NCBI GenBank assembly: GCA_030019445.1
Contig: JASEEU010000003.1
Span: 248,001 to 312,000, forward strand
Length of the DNA stretch: 64,000 nt
Source of the DNA: Anaerosomatales bacterium
Lineage (GTDB): Bacteria > Actinomycetota > Coriobacteriia > Anaerosomatales > Anaerosomataceae
Direction of reading: 5' to 3'
Shown: positions 41,064-50,522 of the stretch, piece after piece
Position numbering within the stretch: the first letter of the stretch is position 1
Layout of the letters: every line of letters starts with the position of its first letter
Translations under genes and position numbers: made by a program
Notes under the pieces: model-generated
Seen by the model: the letters and a program-made list of their open reading frames with translations, nothing else
What the model was told of the DNA's origin: nothing
Database searches by the model: none

Positions 41064-42770
41064 GTGCGAGACCTCATCACCACGCTTGTCCGCTCCGCGC
41101 TCGAGCGCGCGATCAAGGACGGGGAGGTCACGCTGCCGGTCCCGGCCGACGTCACGGTCGAGCGTCCCCGCGATCCGTCCCACGGTGACTGGGCGACGAA
41201 CGTGGCGCTCCGCCACGCCCGGGAGGCGAAGATGCCGCCGCGGGAGCTCGCGGAGGTCATCGCGGCCCGGATGTCCGGGCATCCCGATGTCGCGGCGGTG
41301 GAGGTCGCGGGCCCCGGGTTCCTCAACGTGCGCCTCTCGCCTCACGCGCTGCAGCGCGTGCTGACCGAGGTGCGTCGGAGTGGCGCCGGTTACGGACGGC
41401 TGACGCTCGGCGCTGGCGAGAAGTGGCAGGTGGAGTTCGTCTCGGCCAATCCGGTGGGACCGATGCACGTCGGGCACGGCCGCTGGGCCGCGCTCGGCGA
41501 CAGCATGGCGCGCGTCCTGGAGCATGCCGGGTACGCGGTGGAGCGCGAGTTCTACGTCAACGACGCGGGCGTGCAGATGGACATCTTCGCCGCGAGCGTC
41601 TCAGCGCGCTACCTGGAGCTGTGCGGCGTGGACGCCGTGTTCCCGGAGGACGGCTACCGCGGCGCCTACATCGTCGACATCGCGCGCGAGATCCATGCCG
41701 AGGAGGGCGACGCGTGGGCCGACGCGCCGGCCGCCGAACGCGAGGCGCACTTCAAGGAGAAGGCGTACGCCCAGGTCCTCGAGCACCTCAAGCGCGTGCT
41801 GCACGGCATGGGCGTCGAGTTCGACGTGTGGTTCTCCGAGCGCACGCTGCACGAGCCGGGCCCCGACGGCACGAGCGAGATCGAGCGCGCCATCGCCGAC
41901 CTGCGCGCCGCGGGCCACATCTACGAGAAGGACGGCGCAACGTGGTTCGCCTCGGCCGCCTTCGGCGACGACAAGGACCGCGTGCTGAAGAAGGCCGACG
42001 GCGCGTACACCTACTTCGCCGCCGACATCGCGTACCACAAGGACAAGTTCGACCGCGGTTTCGACCGGGTGATCGACCTGTGGGGCGCGGACCACCACGG
42101 GTACATCAAGCGCATGGAGGCCGCTGTCGCGGCGCTCGGCCACCCCGGCAAGCTCACCGTCGTCATCGGGCAGCTCGTGAACCTGTTCCGTGGCGGCGAG
42201 GTCGTCCGCATGTCCAAGCGCACGGGCGAGATGGTGACGTTCGAGGACCTGCTCGACGAGGTGGGCGCCGACGCCGCGCGCTACTTCTTCCTGCGACGCT
42301 CCACCGACCAGCCGCTCGACTTCGACATCGCGCTCGCCAAGGAGCAGTCCGCCGAGAACCCCGTCTACTACGTGCAGTACGCGCACGCGCGCATCTGCGC
42401 GATCCTGCGCAAGGCCGCCGGCGCCGAGACCGACGACGTCTCGGTGGACATCGCGGCGACGGCGAGCTCGCTCGTCAGCGACGACGCCCCGCTCGCCCTC
42501 CTGGACGCCGAGGCGGAGCTGGCGCTCATGCGCAAGCTGGCCGAGATGCCTGAGGTCGTGGAGACCGCCGCCGTGCAGCTCGCACCGTACAAGCTCACCC
42601 GATACGCCGAGGACCTCGCCGCGGCGTTCCACCAGTTCTACACGCAGTGCCGGGTGGTGAGCGACGACCCCGACCTGACGGCGGCGCGCCTGTACGCCGT
42701 CGACGCGACCCGCATCGCGCTCAAGACCGTTCTCGGCCTCGTCGGCGTGAGCGCGCCCGAGCGGATGTAG
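41064..42770 (+). CDS. argS: Arginyl-tRNA synthetase
   Basis: Class I aminoacyl-tRNA synthetase of 568 residues. It has the N-terminal tRNA-recognition domain (PRDPSHGDWATNVA), the HIGH-type motif in SANPVGPMHVGHGRWAALGD, FYVNDAGVQM, LWGADHHGYIKR, the KMSKS-type loop RMSKRTGEMVTFEDL, and the anticodon-binding domain ending with GVSAPERM. Length is normal. lysA follows 23 bases later, a frequent actinobacterial order. Confidence 0.97.
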   Translation: MRDLITTLVRSALERAIKDGEVTLPVPADVTVERPRDPSHGDWATNVALRHAREAKMPPRELAEVIAARMSGHPDVAAVEVAGPGFLNVRLSPHALQRVLTEVRRSGAGYGRLTLGAGEKWQVEFVSANPVGPMHVGHGRWAALGDSMARVLEHAGYAVEREFYVNDAGVQMDIFAASVSARYLELCGVDAVFPEDGYRGAYIVDIAREIHAEEGDAWADAPAAEREAHFKEKAYAQVLEHLKRVLHGMGVEFDVWFSERTLHEPGPDGTSEIERAIADLRAAGHIYEKDGATWFASAAFGDDKDRVLKKADGAYTYFAADIAYHKDKFDRGFDRVIDLWGADHHGYIKRMEAAVAALGHPGKLTVVIGQLVNLFRGGEVVRMSKRTGEMVTFEDLLDEVGADAARYFFLRRSTDQPLDFDIALAKEQSAENPVYYVQYAHARICAILRKAAGAETDDVSVDIAATASSLVSDDAPLALLDAEAELALMRKLAEMPEVVETAAVQLAPYKLTRYAEDLAAAFHQFYTQCRVVSDDPDLTAARLYAVDATRIALKTVLGLVGVSAPERM

Positions 42771-42793
42771 CAGACGAGAGAGGAAGGCGCCCC

Positions 42794-44158
42794 GTGGCAG
42801 CGAGACCCAGCGCACCCCGTCCCCCTGCGCAGCCGGACCTGAAGACCGCCGCCGACCTGGCGCCGGTGCTACCGATGACGGCCGAGGTCCGCGACGGCCA
42901 CCTGTGGATCGGCGGCGTGGACACCGTCGAGCTCGCCCGCGAGGCGGGGACGGCGCTCTACGTCATGGACGAGGCGCACATCCGCACGCAGCTGCGGGAC
43001 TACGTGAAGTGGACGCGCTACCACTGGCCCGAGGTCGACGTCGTCTACGCCGGCAAGGCGTTCATGTCGCTCGCAATGTGTCGCATGGTGGCCGAGGAGG
43101 ACTGCTGCCTGGACGTCTCGAGCGGCGGCGAGCTGGCGTTCGCGCGACGCGCCGGCTTCCCGATGGAGCGCATCTACGTGCACGGCAACAACAAGACGCC
43201 CGCTGAGCTCGCCGAGTGCCTCGACGCCGGCGTCGGGCGCGTCGTGGTCGACTCCTTCGAAGAGATGGAGCGTCTCTCGGCGCTCGCCGCCGCGCGCGGC
43301 GTCACGCAGCGCGTGCTCCTGCGCGTCACGCCCGGCGTGGAGGCCGACACGCACGACTTCATCATGACCGGCGCCGAGGACAGCAAGTTCGGCTTCGGGC
43401 GCAACCAGGGGCTCGCGATGCAGGCGGTCAAGCGTGCGATCGAGCTGCCCGGCCTCGACTTCGAGGGCCTGCACATGCACATCGGCTCGCAGATCTTCGC
43501 GCTCCACAGCTTCGCGAAGGCGATCGAGGTCATCGTCGAGTTCATGCGCGAGATCGCCGATGAGACCGGCGTGCAGGTCCGCCTCCTCGACACGGGCGGC
43601 GGGCTCGGTGTCGCCTACGGCGTGCCGGACGAGCCCTCCACGATCAAGGACTACGGCAAGGTCGTCGTCGACGGCATCAAGGAGGAGTGCGAGAAGCACG
43701 GCCTCGACGCGCCGCGGATCGCCGTCGAGCCGGGCCGGAGCATCGTCGCCAACGCCGGCGTCACGCTCTACACCGTCGGCTCGATCAAGGTCATCCCCGG
43801 TATCCGCACGTACGTGGCGGTCGACGGCGGCATGTCCGACAACATCCGCACCTCGCTCTACGACGCGCACTACGAGGCGCTCATCGCCAACAAGGCCGAC
43901 CAGCCGCGCGAGATGGTCGCGACCGTCGCCGGCAAGCACTGCGAGAGCGGGGACATCGTCGTCAACGACGCCCCGCTGCAGTGTCCCGAGGTGGACGACA
44001 TCCTGTGCGTCTGCGCGACGGGCGCCTACTGCCAGTCGATGAGCAGCAACTACAACAAGCAGGTGCGTCCGGGCGTCGTGTTCGTCGGTGACGGCGCATG
44101 GCGGTTCGTCGTGCGTCGTGAGACCTACGACGACCTCATGCGCTGCGAGGTGGAGTAG
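42794..44158 (+). CDS. lysA: Diaminopimelate decarboxylase
   Basis: PLP-dependent decarboxylase that makes lysine from meso-diaminopimelate; 454 residues. The PLP lysine lies in VVYAGKAFMS; also present are DVSSGGELAFARRAGF, HMHIGSQIF, TGGGLGVAY, EPGRSIVANAG and CESGDIV (the partner-subunit cysteine). GTG 42794 is preceded by GAGAGGAAGG. It leads, with hom and thrB nearby, to the aspartate-family pathway. Confidence 0.96.
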   Translation: MAARPSAPRPPAQPDLKTAADLAPVLPMTAEVRDGHLWIGGVDTVELAREAGTALYVMDEAHIRTQLRDYVKWTRYHWPEVDVVYAGKAFMSLAMCRMVAEEDCCLDVSSGGELAFARRAGFPMERIYVHGNNKTPAELAECLDAGVGRVVVDSFEEMERLSALAAARGVTQRVLLRVTPGVEADTHDFIMTGAEDSKFGFGRNQGLAMQAVKRAIELPGLDFEGLHMHIGSQIFALHSFAKAIEVIVEFMREIADETGVQVRLLDTGGGLGVAYGVPDEPSTIKDYGKVVVDGIKEECEKHGLDAPRIAVEPGRSIVANAGVTLYTVGSIKVIPGIRTYVAVDGGMSDNIRTSLYDAHYEALIANKADQPREMVATVAGKHCESGDIVVNDAPLQCPEVDDILCVCATGAYCQSMSSNYNKQVRPGVVFVGDGAWRFVVRRETYDDLMRCEVE

Positions 44159-44165
44159 CCCCGGG

Positions 44166-44561
44166 TCAGGCGAGCTCGAAGAGCTCCACCACGAGGACCT
44201 CGTCGTCGGCGAGCGGCTCGTCGCCGAAGTCCGCCTCCCAGGCCACCCGGTGGTCGTCTTGGAACTTCGCCACGTCCTCGCCGTCGCCCTCGCCGCGCAC
44301 GAGCCGCGGGTCGGGGTCCCCGAACGGCGTCTCGAAGACGTCCAGTATCCGGATGCGGCACCGCGTGACGCCATGACGGTCGACCACGGGGATCACCGTT
44401 CCGACCGCCGAGCGTATCTCGGCCAGCTCCTCGGCGGTGTAGGCGCGCTTGAACCCGCACGTCGCCGTCTTGGTACCGGCGATCGTCTGCGCGATCAGCA
44501 TCTCGCCGAGGCCGCCATCTCCCTCCCAGCCGAACTCCATGCGCGGTCCCGTGTCGCTCAT
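44166..44561 (-). CDS. ASCH-domain protein
   Basis: A 131-residue protein of the ASCH/PUA-like fold: FGWEGDGGLGEMLIAQTIAGTKTATCGFKRAYTAEEL shows the conserved Gly-Thr-Lys loop and IRILDVFETPF the following strand. The fold is linked to RNA binding or to N4-acetylcytidine-type amidohydrolase activity; role unknown here. GAGGAGGAG precedes the ATG. It is downstream of the DUF2254 gene on the same strand and convergent with lysA. Confidence 0.8.
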   Translation of the reverse strand: MSDTGPRMEFGWEGDGGLGEMLIAQTIAGTKTATCGFKRAYTAEELAEIRSAVGTVIPVVDRHGVTRCRIRILDVFETPFGDPDPRLVRGEGDGEDVAKFQDDHRVAWEADFGDEPLADDEVLVVELFELA

Positions 44562-44600
44562 GCGTGCTCCTCCTCGCGGGCTGCCGAGAAGCGATGATAC

Positions 44601-44619
44601 CGGAGCGCTCAGCGCTCCG
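44601..44619 (-). other. Hairpin holding the DUF2254 stop codon in its loop
   Basis: CGGAGCGC and GCGCTCCG pair perfectly, leaving a three-base loop that is exactly the TGA stop of the minus-strand gene. No T run follows. Confidence 0.4.
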
Positions 44620-45823
44620 CAGCCGCACGCACGCGTTGCGCGAGCACGTCGAGCACATCGGTGGGGGCGCTCACGACCGCATCGAGGTCGGCGAGCAGGT
44701 CGAGCAAGCGCACGCGCAGCATGCGGGAGTCCTGTCCGAAGTCGATGATCTCCTCGAGCGCGGTGCGCACGTACGTCTCCCAGTCGGGCTCGCTCACCCA
44801 GACGCGGGTCTCGCCCTCGGCGTCCGCGTATACGCCCACGGGCAACTCGGTGCGCGAGACCACGATCAGCAATCGCTCGAGCTGGTCGAGCACGAGGACC
44901 GCCGTGCGCGGGTCGTTCACGCCGGGGGAGAGCGCGCGCAGCGCGATGTCGACGAGCAACATGATCCCGTAGACGGGGTCGTTGCGGATGTCGCGCTCCT
45001 CGGCCACCGATACGAGCGAGCCGAGGTCCGGCTCGGCGGCGTCTCCCTCATCATCGAAGATGCCAAGCAGCGGCAGGCCCTGGGTCACGTAGGCGCCCAC
45101 CGGCCGGGTCACCTGCACCCGGAGCGAGCGTTCCGCGGCCCACGTCACGAGCGCGGTGCGGTCGATGTCGACGACGACGCCCGAGCGTGGCGCCAAGACG
45201 AGCCGGCCGCCTTCGCCGGGCGGTCCCGTCCACGGCTCCGCGCAACCGTTCGGGCACAGCGACGGCAGGCGCGTCAGCTCGCGTTCGGTCTCATCGGCCA
45301 GGCGCCGGACGATCGTGCTCACGCGGACGGAATGCATCACGTGATGGATGAAGCGGATGAGCACGCCCACGCTCACGAGCGCGGCGACGAACGACGCGGT
45401 CACGGCGATGCGCGGCACGAACGCGTCGTCGGCGCCGCTGCCGTCGTGCACGGCGAGCAGCGTCGTCAGGCTGAGGGAGAACGTGCCGAGGAAGACGCCG
45501 AGCGCCACCTTGGTCTCGTAGTCGGCGAGGAACGCGGTGAGCACGCGCGGCGAGTACTGCGAGCTGGCGAGCTGCAGGACGATCATCGTGATCGAGAAGA
45601 CGACGCCGGTGAGCGAGAGCGTGGAGCCGGCCACGACCGTGAGCGCGCTACGGGCGCCGACCGGGGTGCCGCCGAAGAGCGGGAACGCGCTCTCGCTCCA
45701 GCCGCCTGCGCGATCGATCTCGATGAGACCGAGCCCGAGCAGCACCGCGGCCACGACGATCGCGGTCGGCAGCGCCCACAGGCTCGTCCGGAAGTACTCC
45801 CGCAGACGCGTGAGCCGCAGCAT
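44609..45823 (-). CDS. DUF2254 family membrane protein
   Basis: The 404-residue product has about four N-terminal membrane helices (residues 12-160, with GVVFSITMIVLQLASSQYSPRVLTAFL) and a C-terminal soluble domain (ALRALSPGVNDPRTAVLVLDQL) characteristic of DUF2254. The function of the family is unknown. ATG 45823 with GGGAGGAGAGGG is preferred over a much longer open frame reaching 46042 that lies inside hom. Divergent from hom. Confidence 0.85.
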   Translation of the reverse strand: MLRLTRLREYFRTSLWALPTAIVVAAVLLGLGLIEIDRAGGWSESAFPLFGGTPVGARSALTVVAGSTLSLTGVVFSITMIVLQLASSQYSPRVLTAFLADYETKVALGVFLGTFSLSLTTLLAVHDGSGADDAFVPRIAVTASFVAALVSVGVLIRFIHHVMHSVRVSTIVRRLADETERELTRLPSLCPNGCAEPWTGPPGEGGRLVLAPRSGVVVDIDRTALVTWAAERSLRVQVTRPVGAYVTQGLPLLGIFDDEGDAAEPDLGSLVSVAEERDIRNDPVYGIMLLVDIALRALSPGVNDPRTAVLVLDQLERLLIVVSRTELPVGVYADAEGETRVWVSEPDWETYVRTALEEIIDFGQDSRMLRVRLLDLLADLDAVVSAPTDVLDVLAQRVRAAAER

Positions 45824-45860
45824 CCCTCTCCTCCCGACGGGTACGTATCCTGCCGAGTAG

Positions 45861-45917
45861 GTACCCGAGCGGACCGCGTGAGCCGCGGACGTGAGGTCGG
45901 CCGCTTCCCTCGGGTAC
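45861..45917. repeat. Nine-base inverted repeat upstream of hom
   Basis: GTACCCGAG (45861-45869) and CTCGGGTAC (45909-45917) are perfect inverted copies with a 39-base spacer; a further GGGTAC is at 45839-45844. The right arm overlaps TACAAT (45915-45920), a likely -10 box of hom. This could be an operator pair for the divergent hom and DUF2254 genes. Confidence 0.4.
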
Positions 45918-45967
45918 AATGGGCTGACCGCGCCGCACTGGCCGGATGAAGCGACCGGAGGGACGAG

Positions 45968-47257
45968 ATGCGCACCATCAACGTCGGGCTCGTCGGCCTG
46001 GGGACCGTGGGATCGGGCGTCGTCGACATCCTGCGTCGGCACCGAGAGGACTTCCGCCGTCGCGCGGGCGTCGACATCGCGCTGACGCGCTTCGTCGACC
46101 GCAGCATCGCTCGCTTCGAGGAGCTCGGGCTGCCGCCCGAAGCGTGCACGACCGACGTCGCGGACGTGATCGCCGATCCGTCCATCGACGTCGTCATCGA
46201 GCTCGTCGGCGGCACCGGTATCGCTCGCGACATCGTCCTTTCAGCGCTCGCCGCCGGGAAGAGCGTCGTCACCGCCAACAAGGCGCTCATGGCGGCGCAC
46301 GGCCAGGACATCATGGAGGCCGCAGCCGGGCACGGCGTCGACATCGCCTTCGAGGCGAGCGTCGGCGGCGGCATCCCCATCATCGGCCCGCTCAAGCACT
46401 CGCTCGTGAGCAACGAGGTCGCCGCTGTCTACGGCATCGTGAACGGCACGACGAACTTCATGCTCACGCGGATGGCCGAGGACGGCCTTGACTACGACAC
46501 AGCGCTCGCCGAGGCGCAGGAGCGGGGTTATGCCGAGGCGGACCCGGCGGCGGACGTCGACGGGCTCGACGCCGCGGCCAAGATCGCCATCCTGAGCTCC
46601 ATCGCGTTCAACTCGCGCGTCACGCTCGACCAGGTGCCGGCCGAGGGCATCCGCTCGCTCGGCCCCGAGGACGTGGCGTACGCCGCCGAGATGGGCTATG
46701 CGATCAAGCTGATGGCGATCGCGCGGCGCGCCGAGGACGGCATCGACGTGCGCGTGCACCCGACGATGATCCGGGACGACCACCCGCTCGCCAAAGTGAG
46801 CGGCGTCTACAACGCGATCTACGTCGTGGGAGACTCGGTGGGCGAGACGATGTTCTTCGGGGAGGGCGCCGGCTCGCTGCCGGCCGCCTCGGCCGTGGTA
46901 GGCGACCTGATCGAGGTCGCGCGGCACCTGCAGAGCGGGTGTCTCGGCCTGGTCGGCTGCACCTGCAACGAACAGCATCCCATCCGGGATATCGGCTCGC
47001 TCGAGACCTCGTACTACGTGCGGCTCATCGTAAGCGACCGGCCGGGCGTGCTCGCGTCGATCGCCAGCCTGTTCGGCGAGCACGACGTCTCGCTCGCGTC
47101 GGTCATCCAGAAGCGCACCGACGACCTCGGCGATGCCGAGATCGTGTGGGTTACGCACACCGCGGCCGAGCGCGACGTGCGCTCCGCGCTCGCCGAGATC
47201 GAGGCGCTCGAGAGCGTCCAGAGCGTCTGCTCGGTCATCCGCGTCGAGGAGCTCTAG
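45968..47257 (+). CDS. hom: Homoserine dehydrogenase with ACT domain
   Basis: The 429-residue enzyme reduces aspartate semialdehyde to homoserine. It has the NAD(P) motif GLVGLGTVGSGVVDIL, VTANKALMAAHG, the signature ASVGGGIPIIGPLKHSL and VNGTTNFMLTRM, then a C-terminal ACT domain (about residues 350-429), the usual site of threonine feedback. GGAGG lies upstream. thrB follows five bases on. Confidence 0.97.
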   Translation: MRTINVGLVGLGTVGSGVVDILRRHREDFRRRAGVDIALTRFVDRSIARFEELGLPPEACTTDVADVIADPSIDVVIELVGGTGIARDIVLSALAAGKSVVTANKALMAAHGQDIMEAAAGHGVDIAFEASVGGGIPIIGPLKHSLVSNEVAAVYGIVNGTTNFMLTRMAEDGLDYDTALAEAQERGYAEADPAADVDGLDAAAKIAILSSIAFNSRVTLDQVPAEGIRSLGPEDVAYAAEMGYAIKLMAIARRAEDGIDVRVHPTMIRDDHPLAKVSGVYNAIYVVGDSVGETMFFGEGAGSLPAASAVVGDLIEVARHLQSGCLGLVGCTCNEQHPIRDIGSLETSYYVRLIVSDRPGVLASIASLFGEHDVSLASVIQKRTDDLGDAEIVWVTHTAAERDVRSALAEIEALESVQSVCSVIRVEEL

Positions 47258-47262
47258 CACCA

Positions 47263-48177
47263 ATGCCGCGCGTTCGGGTGCCGGCCACCTCGGCCAACCT
47301 CGGGCCGGGCTATGACGCTTTCGGGCTCGCGCTCGCGCTCTACAACGAGTTCACCGCCGAGCCGGCACGCGACTGGAGCGTGTCGGTCGAAGGCGAGGGC
47401 GCGGGCGAGCTGCGCGAGGACGCCGGCAACCAGGTCGTGATGGCGATGCGCCGCGCGTTCGCGGAGGCCGGCGTCGTCACCGCCGCGCGCGTTCGGTGCG
47501 TGAACGCCATCCCGGTCGGCCGCGGCCTGGGGTCCTCCTCGGCGGCCGTCGTCGGCGGCCTGATGCTCGGCAACGCGATCGCGGGCGGCGGGCTCACGCC
47601 GCAGCGGCTGCTCGAACTCGCCACGGAGCTCGAAGGGCACCCGGACAACGCCGCGGCCGCGCTTCTGGGGGGCTTCGTCGTGTCGTGGGCGGACGACACC
47701 CAGCGCGCGGTGCGGATCGAGCCGACCGGCGGGGTGGCGGCCGTGATCGCCGTCGGCGACACAGCGCTCCCGACAGCGACCGCGCGCGCGGTCCTGCCGG
47801 CCGAGGTACCGCATGCCGACGCCGCGTTCAACGTCGGACGGGCGGCGCTGCTCGCGGTCGGGCTGGCCACCGGCGACGCGACGCTCGTGCGTCCCGGTCT
47901 GGAGGATCGGATCCACGAGCGGTTCCGCGCGGCGGTCATCGGCGATCTGGCCGAGGTCCGCGCCGCGCTTGTGGACGCCGGAGCCGAGGGAGCGGTGCTG
48001 TCGGGTGCGGGTCCGAGCGTCGTCGGCATCGTGCTCGACGCCGACGACGGCGCCGCGCTCGCGCGCGCACGAAGCGTGGCCGAGCGCGCAGAGCGCACGC
48101 TCGCGAGGAGTCGCGGACGCTCGCGCGTGCTGGCGGCGGGTATCGACCGGACGGGAGCGCGTGTCACGGACAGCTAG
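47263..48177 (+). CDS. thrB: Homoserine kinase
   Basis: A GHMP kinase of 304 residues that phosphorylates homoserine. Motifs are VPATSANLGPGYDAFGLAL, the ATP loop IPVGRGLGSSSAAVVGG, LEGHPDNAAAALLGG and LSGAGPSVVGIV. It follows hom closely, forming a threonine operon; thrC is not in the window. The ATG lies in a poor ribosome-site context, consistent with coupling. Confidence 0.95.
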   Translation: MPRVRVPATSANLGPGYDAFGLALALYNEFTAEPARDWSVSVEGEGAGELREDAGNQVVMAMRRAFAEAGVVTAARVRCVNAIPVGRGLGSSSAAVVGGLMLGNAIAGGGLTPQRLLELATELEGHPDNAAAALLGGFVVSWADDTQRAVRIEPTGGVAAVIAVGDTALPTATARAVLPAEVPHADAAFNVGRAALLAVGLATGDATLVRPGLEDRIHERFRAAVIGDLAEVRAALVDAGAEGAVLSGAGPSVVGIVLDADDGAALARARSVAERAERTLARSRGRSRVLAAGIDRTGARVTDS

Positions 48178-48214
48178 CGGGGCCGGAGACACGACCCCGC
48201 GCCGAGGAGCCGAG

Positions 48215-49603
48215 ATGCTCGAAGCGAGCACATCGCGACGGACCGAGAGCTGGTGGCCGTGGGTCCCCGTCGGGCTGACGGTGGGTCTCGCGTCGGCCGC
48301 GATCGCCGCGGTCTTGCCGGCGGACTGGGTGCTCTGGGTCGTGGGCGGCCTCGCGACCGGGGGCTTCGCGGCGGCGGTGCTGTGGCGTACCGAGGTCGGC
48401 ATCGGTGCGATGATCGTCGCGAACGCGCTGCGCGACTCGACCGCCATCATCACCGAACCGTTCGTGGTGAACGCGTTCCACGTAGCGCTCATCCTGACCG
48501 CGCTCTCGTGGGGGCTTCGCGTCCTGGCGGGGGCGCGCCGCGCCGCGCCGCGCCTGACGCTGCTCGAGATCGCGCTTGCGGCCCCGGTGCTCGCCGGGTT
48601 GTGGTCGCTCGCGGCCTCGACCGCCCCGCTCACGACACTGCAGTACACGGGGCGTCTGCTCCTGCTCTGGCTCTTCGCGCTCGTGGTCTCCCGGCACGTG
48701 ACGACGCGCGCGGCGACGCGACGGCTCCTCGCTCTGTTCTGCGCGACCGCGGCGGCGCTGGCGCTGCTCGCGATCGCGCAATACTTCGCGCCCGACATCG
48801 GGATCGGGCTGGTGCACAGCCAGCGACCCTCGCCCGGTGTGGTGCTCTATCGCCCCGCGGGGTTCTACCTGGACCCGAACTTCCTCGGCGGACACCTGTC
48901 GATCGCCGCGCTCGTGGGTCTGGGGTACGCGCTCCACGAGCATGGCCTCAAGGCCCGGCTGTACTGGGCGGCAGGAGGTGCGCTCAGCGCGGCGGGGATG
49001 CTCGTGACCTACTCGCGCACGGCGTGGATCGGGTTCGCCGTCGGCATCGTGTTCCTCGCGCTCACCGCCCCCCGCGGACCGCGCCGCATGCTCGTCACGG
49101 TCGGGGTGCTCGGCGCGCTTGCGGTGCTCGTGATCTCGCCCGCGAGCGTGGTGAACCGCGTGACCTCGCTCTTCGACCCCTCGGGGGACAGCTCGCTGGC
49201 GACGCGTTACCACATGTACGCGTCGTCGGTCGAGATGATCGAGGACAACTGGGCGTTCGGGGTCGGCCTGGAACGGTTCGAAGCGGCGTACCCGCCGTAC
49301 CGGCGGCTCCCGGCGCTGGCGCGCATCCAGCATCCCCACCAGGTCCCGCTCGCGCTCATCGCGGAGACCGGCATCATGGGGCTGGCGGCACAGGCGCTGC
49401 TGCTCTACGCGCTTGTGGCCGCGGTGCGGCGGCGGTACCGTCAGGGGTGGAGCCCGACCGACACCGTGCTCCTCGCCGGCATGCTCACGCTGCTGGTGGA
49501 GTCGCTCTTCCAGTACTACCTGTACTTCGAACTGCTGTGGCTCGTCGCCGCGCTGATCGCGGCGCCGGCCGACACGACGACTGGAGGCATGTCGCATGAG
49601 TGA
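48215..49603 (+). CDS. O-antigen ligase/polymerase-like membrane protein
   Basis: The 462-residue protein has about ten to twelve membrane helices and the Wzy_C/RfaL-type external region: VLYRPAGFYLDPNFLGGHLSIAA, LVTYSRTAWIGFAVG, then FGVGLERFEAAYPPYR and ARIQHPHQVPLALIAETG near the end. Such proteins polymerise or ligate surface glycans. GAGGAG lies before ATG 48215. It overlaps the Wzz-like gene by eight bases, which supports a polysaccharide role; no glycosyltransferases are nearby. Confidence 0.82.
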   Translation: MLEASTSRRTESWWPWVPVGLTVGLASAAIAAVLPADWVLWVVGGLATGGFAAAVLWRTEVGIGAMIVANALRDSTAIITEPFVVNAFHVALILTALSWGLRVLAGARRAAPRLTLLEIALAAPVLAGLWSLAASTAPLTTLQYTGRLLLLWLFALVVSRHVTTRAATRRLLALFCATAAALALLAIAQYFAPDIGIGLVHSQRPSPGVVLYRPAGFYLDPNFLGGHLSIAALVGLGYALHEHGLKARLYWAAGGALSAAGMLVTYSRTAWIGFAVGIVFLALTAPRGPRRMLVTVGVLGALAVLVISPASVVNRVTSLFDPSGDSSLATRYHMYASSVEMIEDNWAFGVGLERFEAAYPPYRRLPALARIQHPHQVPLALIAETGIMGLAAQALLLYALVAAVRRRYRQGWSPTDTVLLAGMLTLLVESLFQYYLYFELLWLVAALIAAPADTTTGGMSHE

Positions 49604-50423
49604 CGCGGCCCGGCACCTCGTGACCGTCAGAGCGGTGCTCCGGCGCGAGTGGTGGCTCGTGCTCCTGGTCGTGGCGGTGGCGACCGGAGGAGCGTTCCTC
49701 ATCACCGACCGCGCGCAACCCGAGGAGGTCGTCTACGAGGCACGGGCGGCGATCTTCGTCGACGAGGCGGCGCTCTCGGCCAGCCCGGCCCTCCCTTCGG
49801 CGGACCGCGTGCTCAACACCGCGACCGGCAGCCAGTTCCTCTCGCAGTCGGCCGAGGAGGCCACCATGACCGTCGAGGCGCTCGAGTCCGGTCTCGACGT
49901 CTACTCCACCGACCCCGCGCAGACGCGCATCATCGTGTCGTTCCGCTCGCCGGTGCAGGCCGAAGCGACGTCCACCGCGGCCGTCGTGGCCGAGAACCTG
50001 GTGGCCTCCACCGAGGAGGCGGCCAAGGACGAGTTTACGCGCCAGCGGCGCATCGTCGCGCTCACCGAGCAGGCGGTCGAGCGGATGCAGAGCCTCAGCC
50101 GTGACGCCATCGGGGACGAGGCGGCCGAGGTCTCGGCGGCGCACGCGCTCTGGGAGATGCGCATCAGCCTCGAGCGGGACCGGGCGCTGCTCACCGCGCT
50201 CGAGAACGCGTACGTCTACGACGGCGACGTGACCGTGCGCGAGATCCGCAAGGCCAGCCGGCTTTCCAACAACGTGATCGGCGGCTTCGTCCTCGGCATC
50301 ATGATCGGCGTGCTCGTGGCGGGCGTGCGCGAAGCGCTGCTGCATCGTGCCGAGCTTGCCGAGAAGGCCACCGGCGCCTCCGGCGTCAGCATGGACGCAG
50401 GAGAGCGCGCTTCGGATCGATGA
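49596..50423 (+). CDS. Wzz-like chain-length determinant protein
   Basis: A 275-residue protein with an N-terminal membrane helix (about 19-36), a large external helical region and a second helix (about 226-245), the layout of polysaccharide co-polymerases. It lacks a C-terminal tyrosine-kinase domain. Sequence similarity is limited (VYEARAAIFVDE near the start). Overlap with the ligase-like gene strengthens the call. Confidence 0.75.
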   Translation: MSDAARHLVTVRAVLRREWWLVLLVVAVATGGAFLITDRAQPEEVVYEARAAIFVDEAALSASPALPSADRVLNTATGSQFLSQSAEEATMTVEALESGLDVYSTDPAQTRIIVSFRSPVQAEATSTAAVVAENLVASTEEAAKDEFTRQRRIVALTEQAVERMQSLSRDAIGDEAAEVSAAHALWEMRISLERDRALLTALENAYVYDGDVTVREIRKASRLSNNVIGGFVLGIMIGVLVAGVREALLHRAELAEKATGASGVSMDAGERASDR

Positions 50424-50522
50424 GCGCCCTCTTGACGACATGGGGTGCTACCTGGGAACAATAGCAGTATCCCCATCCGCTCACGTGCCCGGTTGCCGAG
50501 AAGACCGCGCTCCGGAGGAGCC

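Noticed and set aside
42200-42230. Loss of the KMSKS lysine in ArgS
   Set aside because: The RMSKRTGE loop is a normal variant in arginyl-tRNA synthetases.
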